Shown one piece after another: positions 25,855-35,841 of a DNA stretch of 64,000 bases; position 1 is the stretch's first letter; each line of letters starts with the position of its first letter. Source of the DNA: Sulfitobacter brevis (GTDB lineage Bacteria > Pseudomonadota > Alphaproteobacteria > Rhodobacterales > Rhodobacteraceae); the NCBI RefSeq assembly GCF_900112755.1, contig NZ_FOMW01000015.1, positions 1-64,000 of the forward strand. Reading direction: 5' to 3'. Made by a program: the position numbers and the translations under genes. The notes under the pieces are model-generated. The model was not told where the DNA came from, searched no databases, and saw only the letters and a list, made by a program, of their open reading frames with translations.

Positions 25855-26754
25855 TTGAAAAATTCTGCCGAAGGAGCGACGACCAAGGTTTATCGTGACT
25901 ATAGTCAAGCAGATCTTGACCGTGCGTATAACCAGAATGAATGGGCGGACAACGCTCAGGAGATGTTCGACAGGTGGGCTCTAGGGGGTAGGGCATGTCG
26001 AACCAACAACAACAACTATACCACACAACCCTACGGGGACGGACCGAATGAATGGCTGGATGTGTTCCATGCGGGGGGTAAAACTGTCCATTTTCACATC
26101 CACGGTGGCGCATGGCGATATCAATCGAAGGACGGATGCAGTTTCATCGCAAAGGCGATGCAGGCGATTGAAGTGCCGTTCGTCGTTCCCGATTTTGGCA
26201 GCCTCCCGCAAACGCGGATGCCCGATGTTTTGAAACAGATCGCAAGCGCTTTGATATGGACATATGAAACCTACGTTCAAACAGGCAAGGCCGAACGTCT
26301 GGTGGTTTCGGGCCATTCATCCGGGGCCCATATGGCCGCGCTGCTGGCATCATACGATTTTGGGGATGCGCTGCCGCTCTCCTGTATACGCGCCATCGTA
26401 TGCATAAGTGGTGCCTATGATTTAGAACCGGTCCTGCTGAGTGCCCGCCGTCAATATATTGACCTCACGCAGCAGGAGGCCAACCAGCTTAGCCCCATCG
26501 CGCGCATTGATCAGATGAACGCGCCGATACATCTTTTTTATGGAGAGAACGATTCTCCAGAGTTTAAACGTCAGTCGCTTGAGTTCGCGCAGGCTTTGAA
26601 ATTGCGCAAAATGCTCGTGGCATGTCGACTGGTTGCTGGACGTAACCATTTTGAAATTGCCGACGATTTAGGGGATTTAGGCTCGACTGTCGGTGCCTAC
26701 ATATCGTCATTACTAACAGGACCAGCCAAGAAAGACGGAGCGCTGCACGTCTGA
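25855..26754 (+). CDS. Alpha/beta hydrolase, kynurenine-formamidase-like
   Basis: A 299-residue alpha/beta hydrolase. The oxyanion motif is HGGAW (83-87), the nucleophile elbow is G-H-S-S-G with Ser155, the probable acid is Asp233 in YGENDSPEF and the base is His265 in GRNHFEI. This arrangement is close to arylformamidase/carboxylesterase relatives, which cleave formamides or esters. The proposed start is TTG at 25855; the first 20 residues are not conserved in type, so a later start is possible. It is divergent from the LysR gene and upstream of a TAXI-TRAP system, so it may hydrolyse the imported compound. Confidence 0.82.
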   Translation: MKNSAEGATTKVYRDYSQADLDRAYNQNEWADNAQEMFDRWALGGRACRTNNNNYTTQPYGDGPNEWLDVFHAGGKTVHFHIHGGAWRYQSKDGCSFIAKAMQAIEVPFVVPDFGSLPQTRMPDVLKQIASALIWTYETYVQTGKAERLVVSGHSSGAHMAALLASYDFGDALPLSCIRAIVCISGAYDLEPVLLSARRQYIDLTQQEANQLSPIARIDQMNAPIHLFYGENDSPEFKRQSLEFAQALKLRKMLVACRLVAGRNHFEIADDLGDLGSTVGAYISSLLTGPAKKDGALHV

Positions 26755-26811
26755 GAGGCAATCGATTAACTCTTTGGCAACAAAACAGATTATAGACGCA
26801 AAGGATACAAT

Positions 26812-27765
26812 ATGAGACTTTTTCTAGCTGCCGCGGCCATCGCCCTGTGTGGGACCAATGCACTGGCCCAAAACGGACCCGTTGCAATTGGCACCTTACC
26901 GCAAGGATCGCTGGGCTATTCCATTGCCGCCGCTGTCGCGCAGGTCGCCACAGCAAAAACCGAAATTGACGTGCGGGCGGTCGGGCAGGGTGGATCGTCG
27001 GTTTACATCCCGGCTTTGAACCAAGGGGCGATCGACTTTGCGACGTCAAATATCTTCGAAGCGGTCTTTGCCACGCAGGGAAGCGGCAATTTTGACGGCT
27101 CGGCTAACCCCAATATCCGTGTGGCAGCAATGCTGCAGCCCTTCGAAGTCGGTATGATGGTTGCCGCCGACAGTGACATCCACGCCCTTTCAGATCTGAA
27201 AGGAAAGCCTTTCCCCGTTGGATATATCCGCCAGCGACTTGTCGGTGTTATGCAAGAAGCCGTCTTAGAGGCGGCGGGGCTGAGCGTAGACGACGTTGAC
27301 GGCGTTCCGGTGCCTAACTTTGTTGAGGGTGCCAAACTGCTGGCCCAAGGAACAGTAGTGGGGGTGATGCTGGCACCGGGATCCGGTGTGGTGAAGCAAA
27401 CGATGAGCCAGCTTCCTGTGCGGTTTATCTCCGTGATCGATGGTGATGACGCGGCCGCTGCTGTCGCGAAAAGCCTGCCAGGATCATATGTGGGCCGTGT
27501 CGAACCATCGGACCGGCTCCCCGAGATCACTGAACCTGTCGATCTTATCGGCTATCAGTATGCACTGTTAACGCACGCCGATGCCGACGAGGATATGGTC
27601 TACGCGCTGGTCAAAGCACTGCACGAGAACAAAGCCGCCCTGATCGAATCCCATGGGTCGTTCCGCCGGTTCGATCCTGCTGCAATGGCCACGCAAGTCG
27701 ACGGTGCGACGTTTCATGGCGGTGCGGAGCGGTTCTATCGCGAGACCGGTATCTGGTCGGAATAA
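26812..27765 (+). CDS. TAXI-family TRAP transporter binding protein (system 1)
   Basis: A 317-residue periplasmic protein with a signal peptide (MRLFLAAAAIALCGTNALA) and the TAXI fold: VAIGTLPQGSLGYSIAAAVAQVATAKTEIDVRAVGQGGSSVYIPALNQGAIDFATSN. It has relatively weak TAXI conservation in the second half. It is followed by a fused TRAP permease, with which it forms a sodium-driven importer for an unidentified organic acid. Confidence 0.88.
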   Translation: MRLFLAAAAIALCGTNALAQNGPVAIGTLPQGSLGYSIAAAVAQVATAKTEIDVRAVGQGGSSVYIPALNQGAIDFATSNIFEAVFATQGSGNFDGSANPNIRVAAMLQPFEVGMMVAADSDIHALSDLKGKPFPVGYIRQRLVGVMQEAVLEAAGLSVDDVDGVPVPNFVEGAKLLAQGTVVGVMLAPGSGVVKQTMSQLPVRFISVIDGDDAAAAVAKSLPGSYVGRVEPSDRLPEITEPVDLIGYQYALLTHADADEDMVYALVKALHENKAALIESHGSFRRFDPAAMATQVDGATFHGGAERFYRETGIWSE

Positions 27766-27832
27766 TAGGTGGTGGTGTGGCAATCTCTGGCGTTCCCTAT
27801 ATTTTTGAACCGAGCTGCAGGGAGGCGTAATA

Positions 27833-29689
27833 GTGAGTGAGGCTCAAAGGGTTATTGGCAAGCGAACGGCGCAACCCAGTATCGAACCAAGCATTGGTGC
27901 GTCAAGAGAGACGATGGCGCGCCTTATCGCCTTGGCCCTTGTCGCGGTTGCGATTGCTTGGGCGGTGGGGCTTCACCGCGAGTTAAGGCTTTCGATCTAT
28001 ACAGAACAATTTCTGGCGCTCTCATTGGCGCTGGCGGTTGCACATGTTTTTCTGGCGCGTCCTTGGGGCAGGTTTGGCCGAATTGGCCAAGCTGTCGATA
28101 TAGGTCTTGCGGCTATCGCTCTTGTCGGAGGAGTCTGGCTGGCTCTGGAATACCCGGGTCTGTCGCTGGCTTCCGCGATTGACCCGTCACAGGCCCTGCC
28201 TGTCGCGCTTGCGCTTTTGATAACCGTAATGCTTGCACTTGTGCGGGCGGCGGGCTGGCCCATTACCATCGTCGTGCTGGCTTTTGCTGCTTACGGGATT
28301 TGGGGCTCTGCTTTGCCGGGCCGTTTTCAGGCATTGCCGATCGCCCCCGAACGGCTGGCCGCGCAACTGGCGCTTGATACGGGCGGGATGCTTGGCACCC
28401 CTCTGAAAATCGCTGCGACAATCGTCGTGATTTTTGTCGCCTTCGGGCGCTTGCTGGAGCATTTGGGCGGGGCACGTTTTTTCACCGATCTGGCAACTGC
28501 GGCGATGGGCGGATATCGCGGCGGCGCGGCTAAGATTGCGCTGATCGCTTCCGCACTCTTTGGCTCGATTTCGGGCAGCGCTGTATCAAATGTGGCGACC
28601 ACAGGTGTGATTACAATTCCACTAATGCGAAAGGCTGGATTTAAGGCCAGCACCGCTGGCGGGATCGAAGCCATGGCCTCGACAGGGGGGCAGCTGACAC
28701 CACCGGTCATGGGTGCCGCCGCTTTCCTAATGGCCGAGTTTTTGGACATTCCCTATTCGGCTGTGGTGCTGGCAGCCCTGATCCCCGCGATTTTGTTCTA
28801 TATCGCATTGTTTTTGCAAATTGATCTGGTCGCCGGACGGGACGGTATTTGTGGCGTTGACCCAGCCGAGCGTCCTGAGGCTGGTCCAGTCTTGCGTGCG
28901 GGTTGGGCCTACATATTACCGTTTGTCGCTTTACTTTGGGGGCTTTTCTCGTGGAACTGGCAACCGGATACTGCAGGTTTGGCAGCCTGCGGTGTTTTGC
29001 TGGTGGTAGTCTTGTTCATGCCATCGGTACGGGGTGGGCTGGCCCCAAGACGGCTGTTGGGCGCGCTCGCGGGAGCGGGGACCGCGCTGGCTCAGATTTT
29101 GATAATCACCGCCGCTGCGGGCATAGTGATCGGTGTTTTAAACGAGACCGGCTTGGGTTTTGGCCTTACGACATATCTGGTGGGATTTGCTGCCGACCAG
29201 ATTCTTGTGCTTCTGATCCTCGGGGCTGCAATATCTATTGTGCTTGGCATGGGAATGCCAACCGTAGCGGTCTACGTTTTGCTCGCCGCACTGGTTGCTC
29301 CGGCGATTGTACGCTTTGGTCTTGATGAAACGGCGACCCATCTTTTTGTACTTTATTTCGGCATGTTGAGTATGGTGACACCGCCGGTTGCAATCGCTGC
29401 ATTTGCTGCGGCGACCTTGGCAGGCGCTGGCCCGATGTCCACCGCGCTAGAAGCCATGCGTTTTGGCTGGCCTGCGTTCATCTTGCCGTTCGCGTTTGTC
29501 TACAACCCCGCGCTGATTCTAAAAGGCTCGGCCGGCGAAATCATTTTGGCGGTATTACTGGCGATTATCGGCATCGTTTGCGGCACCGCGGCTATGTGTG
29601 GCTGGTTCGGCAGGCCGCTTCGCAATTTCGAGCGCATTCTTGGTGCCTTGATCGGCGGTCTGGCAATATTGTGGCCAGTGTTCTTATAG
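27833..29689 (+). CDS. Fused TRAP transporter permease (system 1)
   Basis: A 618-residue permease that fuses the small (4TM) and large (12TM) TRAP subunits, as is usual for TAXI systems. The large-subunit signature is visible as GSISGSAVSNVATTGVITIPLMRKAGFKAS and GGQLTPPVMGAAAFLMAEF, and the second half as GMGMPTVAVYVLLAALVAPAI. The start is a GTG at 27833 preceded by GGGAGG. No terminator with a T-run is seen after its stop. Confidence 0.92.
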   Translation: MSEAQRVIGKRTAQPSIEPSIGASRETMARLIALALVAVAIAWAVGLHRELRLSIYTEQFLALSLALAVAHVFLARPWGRFGRIGQAVDIGLAAIALVGGVWLALEYPGLSLASAIDPSQALPVALALLITVMLALVRAAGWPITIVVLAFAAYGIWGSALPGRFQALPIAPERLAAQLALDTGGMLGTPLKIAATIVVIFVAFGRLLEHLGGARFFTDLATAAMGGYRGGAAKIALIASALFGSISGSAVSNVATTGVITIPLMRKAGFKASTAGGIEAMASTGGQLTPPVMGAAAFLMAEFLDIPYSAVVLAALIPAILFYIALFLQIDLVAGRDGICGVDPAERPEAGPVLRAGWAYILPFVALLWGLFSWNWQPDTAGLAACGVLLVVVLFMPSVRGGLAPRRLLGALAGAGTALAQILIITAAAGIVIGVLNETGLGFGLTTYLVGFAADQILVLLILGAAISIVLGMGMPTVAVYVLLAALVAPAIVRFGLDETATHLFVLYFGMLSMVTPPVAIAAFAAATLAGAGPMSTALEAMRFGWPAFILPFAFVYNPALILKGSAGEIILAVLLAIIGIVCGTAAMCGWFGRPLRNFERILGALIGGLAILWPVFL

Positions 29690-30293
29690 TGGCATCTGTG
29701 CCGCTGGCGATGTAATCGGCCGCGACTAGTTCGTCTATAAGGCAGCCTTCGGCGCAAAACTGGCCGTGAAAAACGCGGTTCTGGACGGCCTTGGTGCAAG
29801 GATCGCCCCTGCGCTGATCTCGAGGTGGTCTGTACTTTTCAAGAAGCTGTAAAAGTGCCGTTGTCGCGGGGCGGTTCGACATCGTGAAGGCAGGGTCGAT
29901 CGCGCGAGCGGGTTACCGCGACTATATGACCGTGGCGCAGACGTGGGAAATGCCGCGCCTGACGACAAGGCGTGACGGACTTCCCTTCGAGGGCCCCTTC
30001 TTGCTAATTGACCGCGGACTTTGGCTGAACTGCGAAACCCAGTGACCCTACGTTTGAAGCAGGGCCAAGGCATCAGGTCTTTGCTGATTCGACGTAGGTT
30101 ACTGTAAATTAATCAAATTTTTTGACGTAGACCACCTGGGCGGCTCTGCCGACACTTGTGCGCTTCCGCGATGGACTGCGCAAAGGTTATAGCAATGCCG
30201 AGCGCGAATACGCGCTTCCCATCGCAATTACTTGCCTTTCACGCAAAATGGCCGTTTGACATTATTCAACATTTAAAAGATAGTTGCGGTATT
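29690..30293. other. 604-base gap with possible gene remnants
   Basis: No intact gene is supported. An open stretch on the plus strand that ends at the TGA at 30043-30045 reads FEGPFLLIDRGLWLNCETQ at its end, and another frame upstream reads AVLDGLGARIAPALISRW, like the end of a LysR protein. Both could be decayed gene ends. The last 150 bases must contain the promoter of the IclR gene. Confidence 0.35.
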
Positions 30294-31037
30294 ATGAATT
30301 TCGGATCAGCATCATCAACCCGTGCCGTGCGCTTGTTCGAGGCTTTTGCCAAGATCGGCGCCCCCCAATCCCTGAGCGAGATATCGCATCTTCTGGATAC
30401 GCCGCTCAGCACCTGCCACGGGCTGGTGCGCGCACTTCAGGATGGCGGATATCTCTACTCCAACCGCGGCACTCGGCAGCATTACCCGACCCGTCGATTG
30501 CTGCAGATTGCAGAAACCATCGCCTCCAATGATCCGGTGGTGAAATACTTTGACAGTCATATGTCAGCGCTGCGCGACCTCACTCAGGAAACCGTGATCC
30601 TTGGCGCGATGCAAAAGGACACGGTGGTTTATTTGAACGTCACCGAAAGCCCCAGCGTGATCCGCTACAGCGCCCGCCCCGGCGATATCAAGCCACTGCA
30701 TTCCAGTGCTTTGGGTAAGCTGATGTTGGGCGAATTGTCCGAGGGAGAGCGCGAAAGTCTGGTAACAACGCTTGAACTGAATGCAGTGACGGGTAGCACA
30801 CTGACCGACCTTGACGCGCTGCGCCGCGATTTGAAAAAGGCCGCTGCGGCTGGCATTTATGTGACCGAGGGCGAGAATGTTTCAGAGGTTATGGCACTGG
30901 CCGCACCGACCCGCGTGGCGGGTGAGGTCTATGGAATTGCCGTGGCGGGCCCGATCGAGCGGATGCGACGCAACCGAGATTCGATAGAGGCAGCGCTCAA
31001 AGCGACCTGTGCCAGCATCGGCGGGGATTTCGGATGA
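30294..31037 (+). CDS. IclR-family regulator
   Basis: A 247-residue regulator with an N-terminal winged helix (TRAVRLFEAFAKIGAPQSLSEISHLLDTPLSTCHGLVRALQDGGYL) and the IclR effector domain (SARPGDIKPLHSSALGKLMLGELSEGERESLV). I chose the ATG at 30294 since the conserved helix starts nine residues later; an open frame extends to 30156. It overlaps the enoyl-CoA hydratase start by four bases, so it is the first gene of the mutase operon and probably controls it. Confidence 0.9.
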   Translation: MNFGSASSTRAVRLFEAFAKIGAPQSLSEISHLLDTPLSTCHGLVRALQDGGYLYSNRGTRQHYPTRRLLQIAETIASNDPVVKYFDSHMSALRDLTQETVILGAMQKDTVVYLNVTESPSVIRYSARPGDIKPLHSSALGKLMLGELSEGERESLVTTLELNAVTGSTLTDLDALRRDLKKAAAAGIYVTEGENVSEVMALAAPTRVAGEVYGIAVAGPIERMRRNRDSIEAALKATCASIGGDFG

Positions 31038-31807
31038 CCGCGCCTGTTGAAATCGCAAAGCGGGATGCCGTACTGCATGTCTGCATCAGCCGCCCTGAAA
31101 AGCGTAATGCGCTCAGCATGGCGACGCTGGACGCCGTGGCGGCCGCGTTTGACACGAACGCCAGCGACCCTGACCTCCGCTTGGCAGTTTTGACAGGTGC
31201 GGGTGACAAGAGCTTTGCAGCGGGCGGTGATCTTACGGAATTGGCAGCAGTCAAAGGTGAACAGGCCGCTGTTGAAATGGCTACCCACGCCAAAACCGCG
31301 CTGAGCGCGGTGCGCAACTTTCCTCTGCCTGTGGTCGCGGCGCTGAACGGCGATGCGCTCGGCGGCGGCGCCGAACTGGCGCTGGCCTGTGACATGCGGG
31401 TTGCAGCGTCACACGCGCGGATCGGGTTTATCCAAGGCAAGCTTGGCATTACGTCGGCTTGGGGCGGTGGGGTTGATCTGATGCGTCTGATCGGGCCTGC
31501 CCGCGCGCTGCAGATGATGACGCGGATGGAGATGCTCGACCCGTCGAGTGCCACCGACATGGGGCTTTATAACAGTGTCGCAGATGATACGGCCTCGCTG
31601 GCCGATGCGCTGGAGGCATTTATTGCCCCGATGCGCAGCCAGTCGCCGCATGTGATGCGTTCTTTCAAGGCATTGGCGCTGCAATTGCGCAAAGAAAACA
31701 GGGAGGGGATGGACCAGCTGGAAACTAAGAATTTCGGTTTCGCCTGGGCCCATCCCGATCATGACAGCGCCGTTGACCGACTGCTGAACAAGACGAGGGC
31801 GACATGA
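31034..31807 (+). CDS. Enoyl-CoA hydratase/isomerase family protein
   Basis: A 257-residue crotonase-fold protein. The oxyanion-hole segments are visible as KSFAAGGDLTELAAVK and NGDALGGGAELALACDMRVAAS, followed by GFIQGKLGITSAWGGGVDLMRLIG. The crotonase catalytic glutamates are not both evident (GKLGITSAW occupies the usual second position), so isomerase, decarboxylase or hydratase activity cannot be chosen. It overlaps the genes on both sides by four bases (ATGA) in a tightly coupled operon with a B12-dependent mutase. Confidence 0.88.
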   Translation: MTAPVEIAKRDAVLHVCISRPEKRNALSMATLDAVAAAFDTNASDPDLRLAVLTGAGDKSFAAGGDLTELAAVKGEQAAVEMATHAKTALSAVRNFPLPVVAALNGDALGGGAELALACDMRVAASHARIGFIQGKLGITSAWGGGVDLMRLIGPARALQMMTRMEMLDPSSATDMGLYNSVADDTASLADALEAFIAPMRSQSPHVMRSFKALALQLRKENREGMDQLETKNFGFAWAHPDHDSAVDRLLNKTRAT

Positions 31808-33417
31808 ACGATACGGCAACCCAGAAACCGGCGTACAACCACCTGTCGCATACCCCCTCAGGTATTGAGGTGCCGGTTATTGTCACCAGTGAAATGGCCG
31901 GAAAGATCGACATCGGTGCACCTGGGCAGTTTCCTTTCACCCGCGGCATATTTGAAAACGGCTATCGCGGCCGGCTCTGGACCATCCGGCAATACTCCGG
32001 CTTTGGCACGGCGGAATCCACCAACGAACGCTACCGGTTCCTTCTGGATCGGGGCCAGACGGGGCTTTCCGTCGCACTCGATCTGCCGACACAGTGCGGC
32101 TATGACCCTGACGACGCTATGGCAATGTCAGAAATCGGCAAGGTAGGGGTCTCGCTTTCCAATCTGGCAGAGGCCGAAATTCTGTTCGACCAGATAGACC
32201 TGTCAAAAATCTCGACATCATTCACCATCAACGGCACGGCGGCGATCATCTATGCGATGTATCTGGCCGTCGCCGATAAAAAGGGCGTGCCGCGATCCCA
32301 GTTAACGGGCACCATTCAGAACGACATCCTGAAAGAATACGTGGCGCGCGGCACATGGATTTTCCCGGTGCGCCCCTCGATGCGCCTGATCGCCGACTCA
32401 GTGCTTTATGCGAACGAGCAAACTCCACGCTTTAACCCGATTTCGATTGCCGGCGCCCACGTTCGCGACGCGGGCTCAACGGCGGCTGAAGAAATGGCCT
32501 ATACGCTGGCGAATGGTTTGGCTTACGTCGATGAATTCAAGCGCCGCGGAGGGGACATTGAAAAATTCGCCAAACGCCTGAGCTTCTTCTTTTATGTTCA
32601 TATGGACTTGTTCGAGGAGGTCGCGAAATTCCGTGCCGGTCGTCGGATGTGGGCCAAGATGCTGTCCGAGCGTTATGGCGTGAAGGACGAGAAAGCCCTT
32701 CAGTTCCGCTTTGGCGTTGTCTGTGGCGGGTCTTCTCTGACCGCAGCCCAGCCGATGAACAATGTGGTGCGGGTCGGCATCGAAACCATGGCAGCGGTCA
32801 TGGGCGGAGCGCAGTCAATCTTTACCTGTGCCTTTGACGAAGCCTATCAGATCCCGACCGAGACCAGCGCGGAAATTGCCTTGCGGACCCAGCAGATCGT
32901 CGCCGAAGAAAGCGGTGTCGGACGCACGGTCGATCCGTTGGGCGGCAGCTTTTATGTCGAATGGCTGACTGACCAGATGGAAGAGAAGATCACCCAGATT
33001 ATGGATGAGCTGGATGAATACGGCGGCGTCGTGAAAGCCATTGAAGACGGGTACCTGCAAGCCAAAGTTGCAGAACGCGCCCGCGAACGCAAATCCGCAA
33101 CCGACAGCGGCGCGCGCCCCGTCGTCGGTGTGAACGTCGGCAAGCGGGACAAGAATGAAAGCGACAAAGGCGAGATGTTCAGCCAAGACCCCGAAACTGT
33201 CAAACAGGTCTTGGCCAAACACGAAGGCATCATGGCGCGCCGCGATCAGGCAGCAGTGGACAAGGCGCTTGAAGCACTGGCGAAAGCCGCCGCGACCGAC
33301 ACTGAGAACGTCATGCCGCATCTGGTCGATTGCTGCCACGCCTATGCCACCGTCGGCGAAATGGTCGCCACCCTGAAAAAGGAATGGGGCGAATTCCAGG
33401 AACCCATAAGGTTTTAA
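31804..33417 (+). CDS. B12-dependent acyl-CoA mutase large subunit, methylmalonyl-CoA mutase type
   Basis: A 537-residue catalytic subunit without a B12 domain, so it needs the small subunit encoded five bases downstream. It forms a TIM barrel that carries out a radical 1,2-shift of the CoA-carboxyl group. The substrate-pocket residues that distinguish mutases can be placed: Tyr64 in TIRQYSGFGTAE (Tyr89 of methylmalonyl-CoA mutase), Arg182 in EYVARGTWIFP (Arg207) and His219 in ISIAGAHVRDAG (His244). Isobutyryl- and 2-hydroxyisobutyryl-CoA mutases have Phe or Ile and Gln at the first two. A substrate with a free carboxylate is therefore likely, methylmalonyl-CoA being one option. CoA-transferase and MeaB genes follow. 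Confidence 0.9.
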   Translation: MNDTATQKPAYNHLSHTPSGIEVPVIVTSEMAGKIDIGAPGQFPFTRGIFENGYRGRLWTIRQYSGFGTAESTNERYRFLLDRGQTGLSVALDLPTQCGYDPDDAMAMSEIGKVGVSLSNLAEAEILFDQIDLSKISTSFTINGTAAIIYAMYLAVADKKGVPRSQLTGTIQNDILKEYVARGTWIFPVRPSMRLIADSVLYANEQTPRFNPISIAGAHVRDAGSTAAEEMAYTLANGLAYVDEFKRRGGDIEKFAKRLSFFFYVHMDLFEEVAKFRAGRRMWAKMLSERYGVKDEKALQFRFGVVCGGSSLTAAQPMNNVVRVGIETMAAVMGGAQSIFTCAFDEAYQIPTETSAEIALRTQQIVAEESGVGRTVDPLGGSFYVEWLTDQMEEKITQIMDELDEYGGVVKAIEDGYLQAKVAERARERKSATDSGARPVVGVNVGKRDKNESDKGEMFSQDPETVKQVLAKHEGIMARRDQAAVDKALEALAKAAATDTENVMPHLVDCCHAYATVGEMVATLKKEWGEFQEPIRF

Positions 33418-33421
33418 TGAC

Positions 33422-33817
33422 ATGACACTCGAGAAAAAACGCATCCTGATTGCCAAACCCGGGCTGGATGGTCACGACGTTGGAGCCAAAGTGATCGCTC
33501 TGGCGCTCAGAGACGCGGGTGCCGAGGTGATATATACCGGTCTGCGGCGTAGCCCCGAGCAGATCGTGCGCATCGCGGTTGACGAAGATGTGGATATGCT
33601 CGGTCTGTCGATTTTGTCAGGCAGCCACAAGGAATTGGCCCGATCGGTCATCGCTCAGTTGCACGCGGAAGAGGCGGGCGACATCAAGGTTTTTGTCGGC
33701 GGCACCATTCCGGACGAAGATTTTGACAACCTGCGCGAAGCGGGCGTGTCGGGCATTTTCACCAGTGAGATGACGATCGACTCTGTCATTGCCGAAATCG
33801 AACGACAGCTTTCCTGA
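33422..33817 (+). CDS. B12-dependent acyl-CoA mutase small (cobalamin-binding) subunit
   Basis: A 131-residue flavodoxin-like cobalamin-binding domain. The axial ligand motif is D16-x-H18-x-x-G21 in PGLDGHDVGAK, and the SxL loop (LGLSILSGSH) and GG loop (VFVGGTIPDEDF) that hold the lower axial base are present. It completes the split mutase with the large subunit five bases upstream and overlaps the CoA-transferase start by one base. Confidence 0.93.
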   Translation: MTLEKKRILIAKPGLDGHDVGAKVIALALRDAGAEVIYTGLRRSPEQIVRIAVDEDVDMLGLSILSGSHKELARSVIAQLHAEEAGDIKVFVGGTIPDEDFDNLREAGVSGIFTSEMTIDSVIAEIERQLS

Positions 33818-34932
33818 TGGCAGGTCCGCTGACAGGCAAAACCATTATCGAGATCGGCCATATGCTGGCGGGTCCTTACTGCGGGATGTTGCTGGCCGAT
33901 CTGGGTGCGCGTGTCATCAAGGTCGAAGCCCCCGAGGGCGATATCGGGCGTACCATCGGACCCCATCACATCGGATCACACAATGCCTATTTCGCATCGC
34001 TCAACCGCAGCAAGGAAAGCGTTACGCTGGACCTTACCTCTGATGAAGGGCGCGCAGGATTGGCAAAGCTTGTCGGTATGGCAGACGGTCTTTTCACCAA
34101 TCTGCGTCCTGCGGCGATCAAGAAGCTTGGCCTGACATACGACAGTTTGAAACAGATCAAGCCCTCGCTCGCCTGTCTTGCGCTAACCGGATACGGGTTG
34201 GACGGACCCTATGCAGATTCCCCTGCTTACGACTATGTAATTCAGGCAATGACGGGCGTGCTGCTGTTGACCGGCGACCCGGACGGCCCCCCCGTCAAAC
34301 CGGGGTTTTCAGCCGTCGACAACTCTGCCGGCATCATGGGCGCGCTGGGACTGGTTGCGAAGATGCTTGAAGGCTCAGGCGGGCAGGTTGATGTCTCGAT
34401 GTATGACACGATGATGTCTCAATTGAACTATCTGGGCAGCGGATATTTGAACGCAGGGGCACAGACCCCCCGGATCAAGGACGGTGCCCACCCCTATATC
34501 GTTCCTGCGCAACTCTTCCCGACCCAAGATGGCTATATGGTGATGTTCATCACCCATGATAAATTCTGGCGGCTTTTTGCAGAGTCGCTGGGCGAGCAAA
34601 CTTGGCTCGAAGACCCCCGTTTTTCCAAGATGTCAGGCCGCTCTGCAAACCGCGATCTGGTGGTGGGAGAAATTGCCAAACGTCTGATGGAAAAGCCTGC
34701 GGATGCATGGGTCGAACAGCTTGCACCGCTGGGCCTTGTGGTGGCGTCAATCTGCACTTTGCCCGATGCCCTCAATGGGCCGCTCTGCGCGTCGCGCGAC
34801 ATGGTGATCGAAATCCTTGTCAAAGACGGCAAGTTGCGTCTGATCGGCAGCGCCATCAAAAACGAAGGTACAGCCCCCGACTACCGCGCCCCGCCCGCCT
34901 TGGGCGAACACAATGACATTGTTGCAGGGTAG
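33817..34932 (+). CDS. CaiB/BaiF (class III) CoA-transferase
   Basis: A 371-residue class III CoA-transferase, which moves CoA between carboxylic acids through a mixed anhydride on an aspartate. The predicted catalytic residue is Asp168 in GFSAVDNSAGIMGALG. N-terminal motifs include GKTIIEIGHMLAGPYCGMLLADLGARVIKVE and LNRSKESVTLDL, with VRV-type YDTMMSQLNYL in the second half. It lies in the mutase operon, so it probably activates the acid that the mutase rearranges. The donor CoA ester is unknown. Confidence 0.92.
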   Translation: MAGPLTGKTIIEIGHMLAGPYCGMLLADLGARVIKVEAPEGDIGRTIGPHHIGSHNAYFASLNRSKESVTLDLTSDEGRAGLAKLVGMADGLFTNLRPAAIKKLGLTYDSLKQIKPSLACLALTGYGLDGPYADSPAYDYVIQAMTGVLLLTGDPDGPPVKPGFSAVDNSAGIMGALGLVAKMLEGSGGQVDVSMYDTMMSQLNYLGSGYLNAGAQTPRIKDGAHPYIVPAQLFPTQDGYMVMFITHDKFWRLFAESLGEQTWLEDPRFSKMSGRSANRDLVVGEIAKRLMEKPADAWVEQLAPLGLVVASICTLPDALNGPLCASRDMVIEILVKDGKLRLIGSAIKNEGTAPDYRAPPALGEHNDIVAG

Positions 34933-34937
34933 GGAGA

Positions 34938-35819
34938 ATGCAGATGCACCGCTTGCCCCGTCGACAGATTTCGCGTGACCTGACGCGGGTCGCTAATGCG
35001 CCGGTCAGTGATGTGTTGGAAGCGATTGGCGATACCGACGTGCCACCTGCCTTTCGGATTGGCATCACCGGTCCGCCGGGCGGCGGCAAATCCACGTTGA
35101 TAAACGCGCTGGTAGCGGAACGGCTTGGCAACTCCCTCGAGACAACGCTGGCGGTACTGGCTATTGATCCGGCGAGCCCCGTCAGCGGCGGCGCGATACT
35201 GGGTGACCGCATCCGCATGGATGCAATCGCCGATCTACCTGGGCTGTTCATCCGGTCACTGTCCAGCAGGGGCGCGCGAAACGGGCTTTGCGATAATGTT
35301 GTTGATCTTCTGGCTCTGCTCGAGGGGCATGGCTTCAGTGAAATCCTGCTCGAAACCGTCGGGGTCGGTCAGTCCGAAGTCGCCGTGCATGAGGTGGTCG
35401 ATACGCTAGTGGTCATCGTGCCGCCCGATGCTGGTGACAGCGTTCAGACGATGAAATCGGGTATCCTGGAGATGGCGGATATCGTTGTCGTCACCAAGGG
35501 CGACCAGCCTGGCGCACAGCGGATGGCCGCAGATTTGGCCGCCGTGCTGCGTGCACGCGCGGGCCGCGAGCCCCCTGTCATTCAAACCCAGTCGAGCGGC
35601 GTCGGCGTGGCCGAATTAAGCGCGGCGATCACCGCGCACCATCGCTGGGTTACTGAACAACGCCCTGCCACCCTCTCACGCGAAAAGCGACGGATTTATC
35701 ATCTGAAAGCGCTGATAGAGCGGCAGATACACGAGGCGCTAAGATCTGATCAACAGATCGCGCAGGGCACATTGAGCCAATCTTACGACCGTCTACTTGC
35801 AAACTTGCGGGTGACGTAA
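34938..35819 (+). CDS. meaB: Mutase-associated G3E GTPase chaperone, MeaB-type
   Basis: A 293-residue GTPase of the G3E family with P-loop GPPGGGKS (45-52), VLAIDPASPVSGGAILGDRIRMD, the ETVGVGQSE switch region and the VVTKGDQ base-recognition motif. MeaB proteins load, protect and reactivate B12-dependent acyl-CoA mutases. Its place in the same operon supports a dedicated pairing. It is slightly short at the N-terminus (family usually about 320). Confidence 0.93.
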   Translation: MQMHRLPRRQISRDLTRVANAPVSDVLEAIGDTDVPPAFRIGITGPPGGGKSTLINALVAERLGNSLETTLAVLAIDPASPVSGGAILGDRIRMDAIADLPGLFIRSLSSRGARNGLCDNVVDLLALLEGHGFSEILLETVGVGQSEVAVHEVVDTLVVIVPPDAGDSVQTMKSGILEMADIVVVTKGDQPGAQRMAADLAAVLRARAGREPPVIQTQSSGVGVAELSAAITAHHRWVTEQRPATLSREKRRIYHLKALIERQIHEALRSDQQIAQGTLSQSYDRLLANLRVT

Positions 35820-35841
35820 ATCCGAAAACCGGGAGGAAACG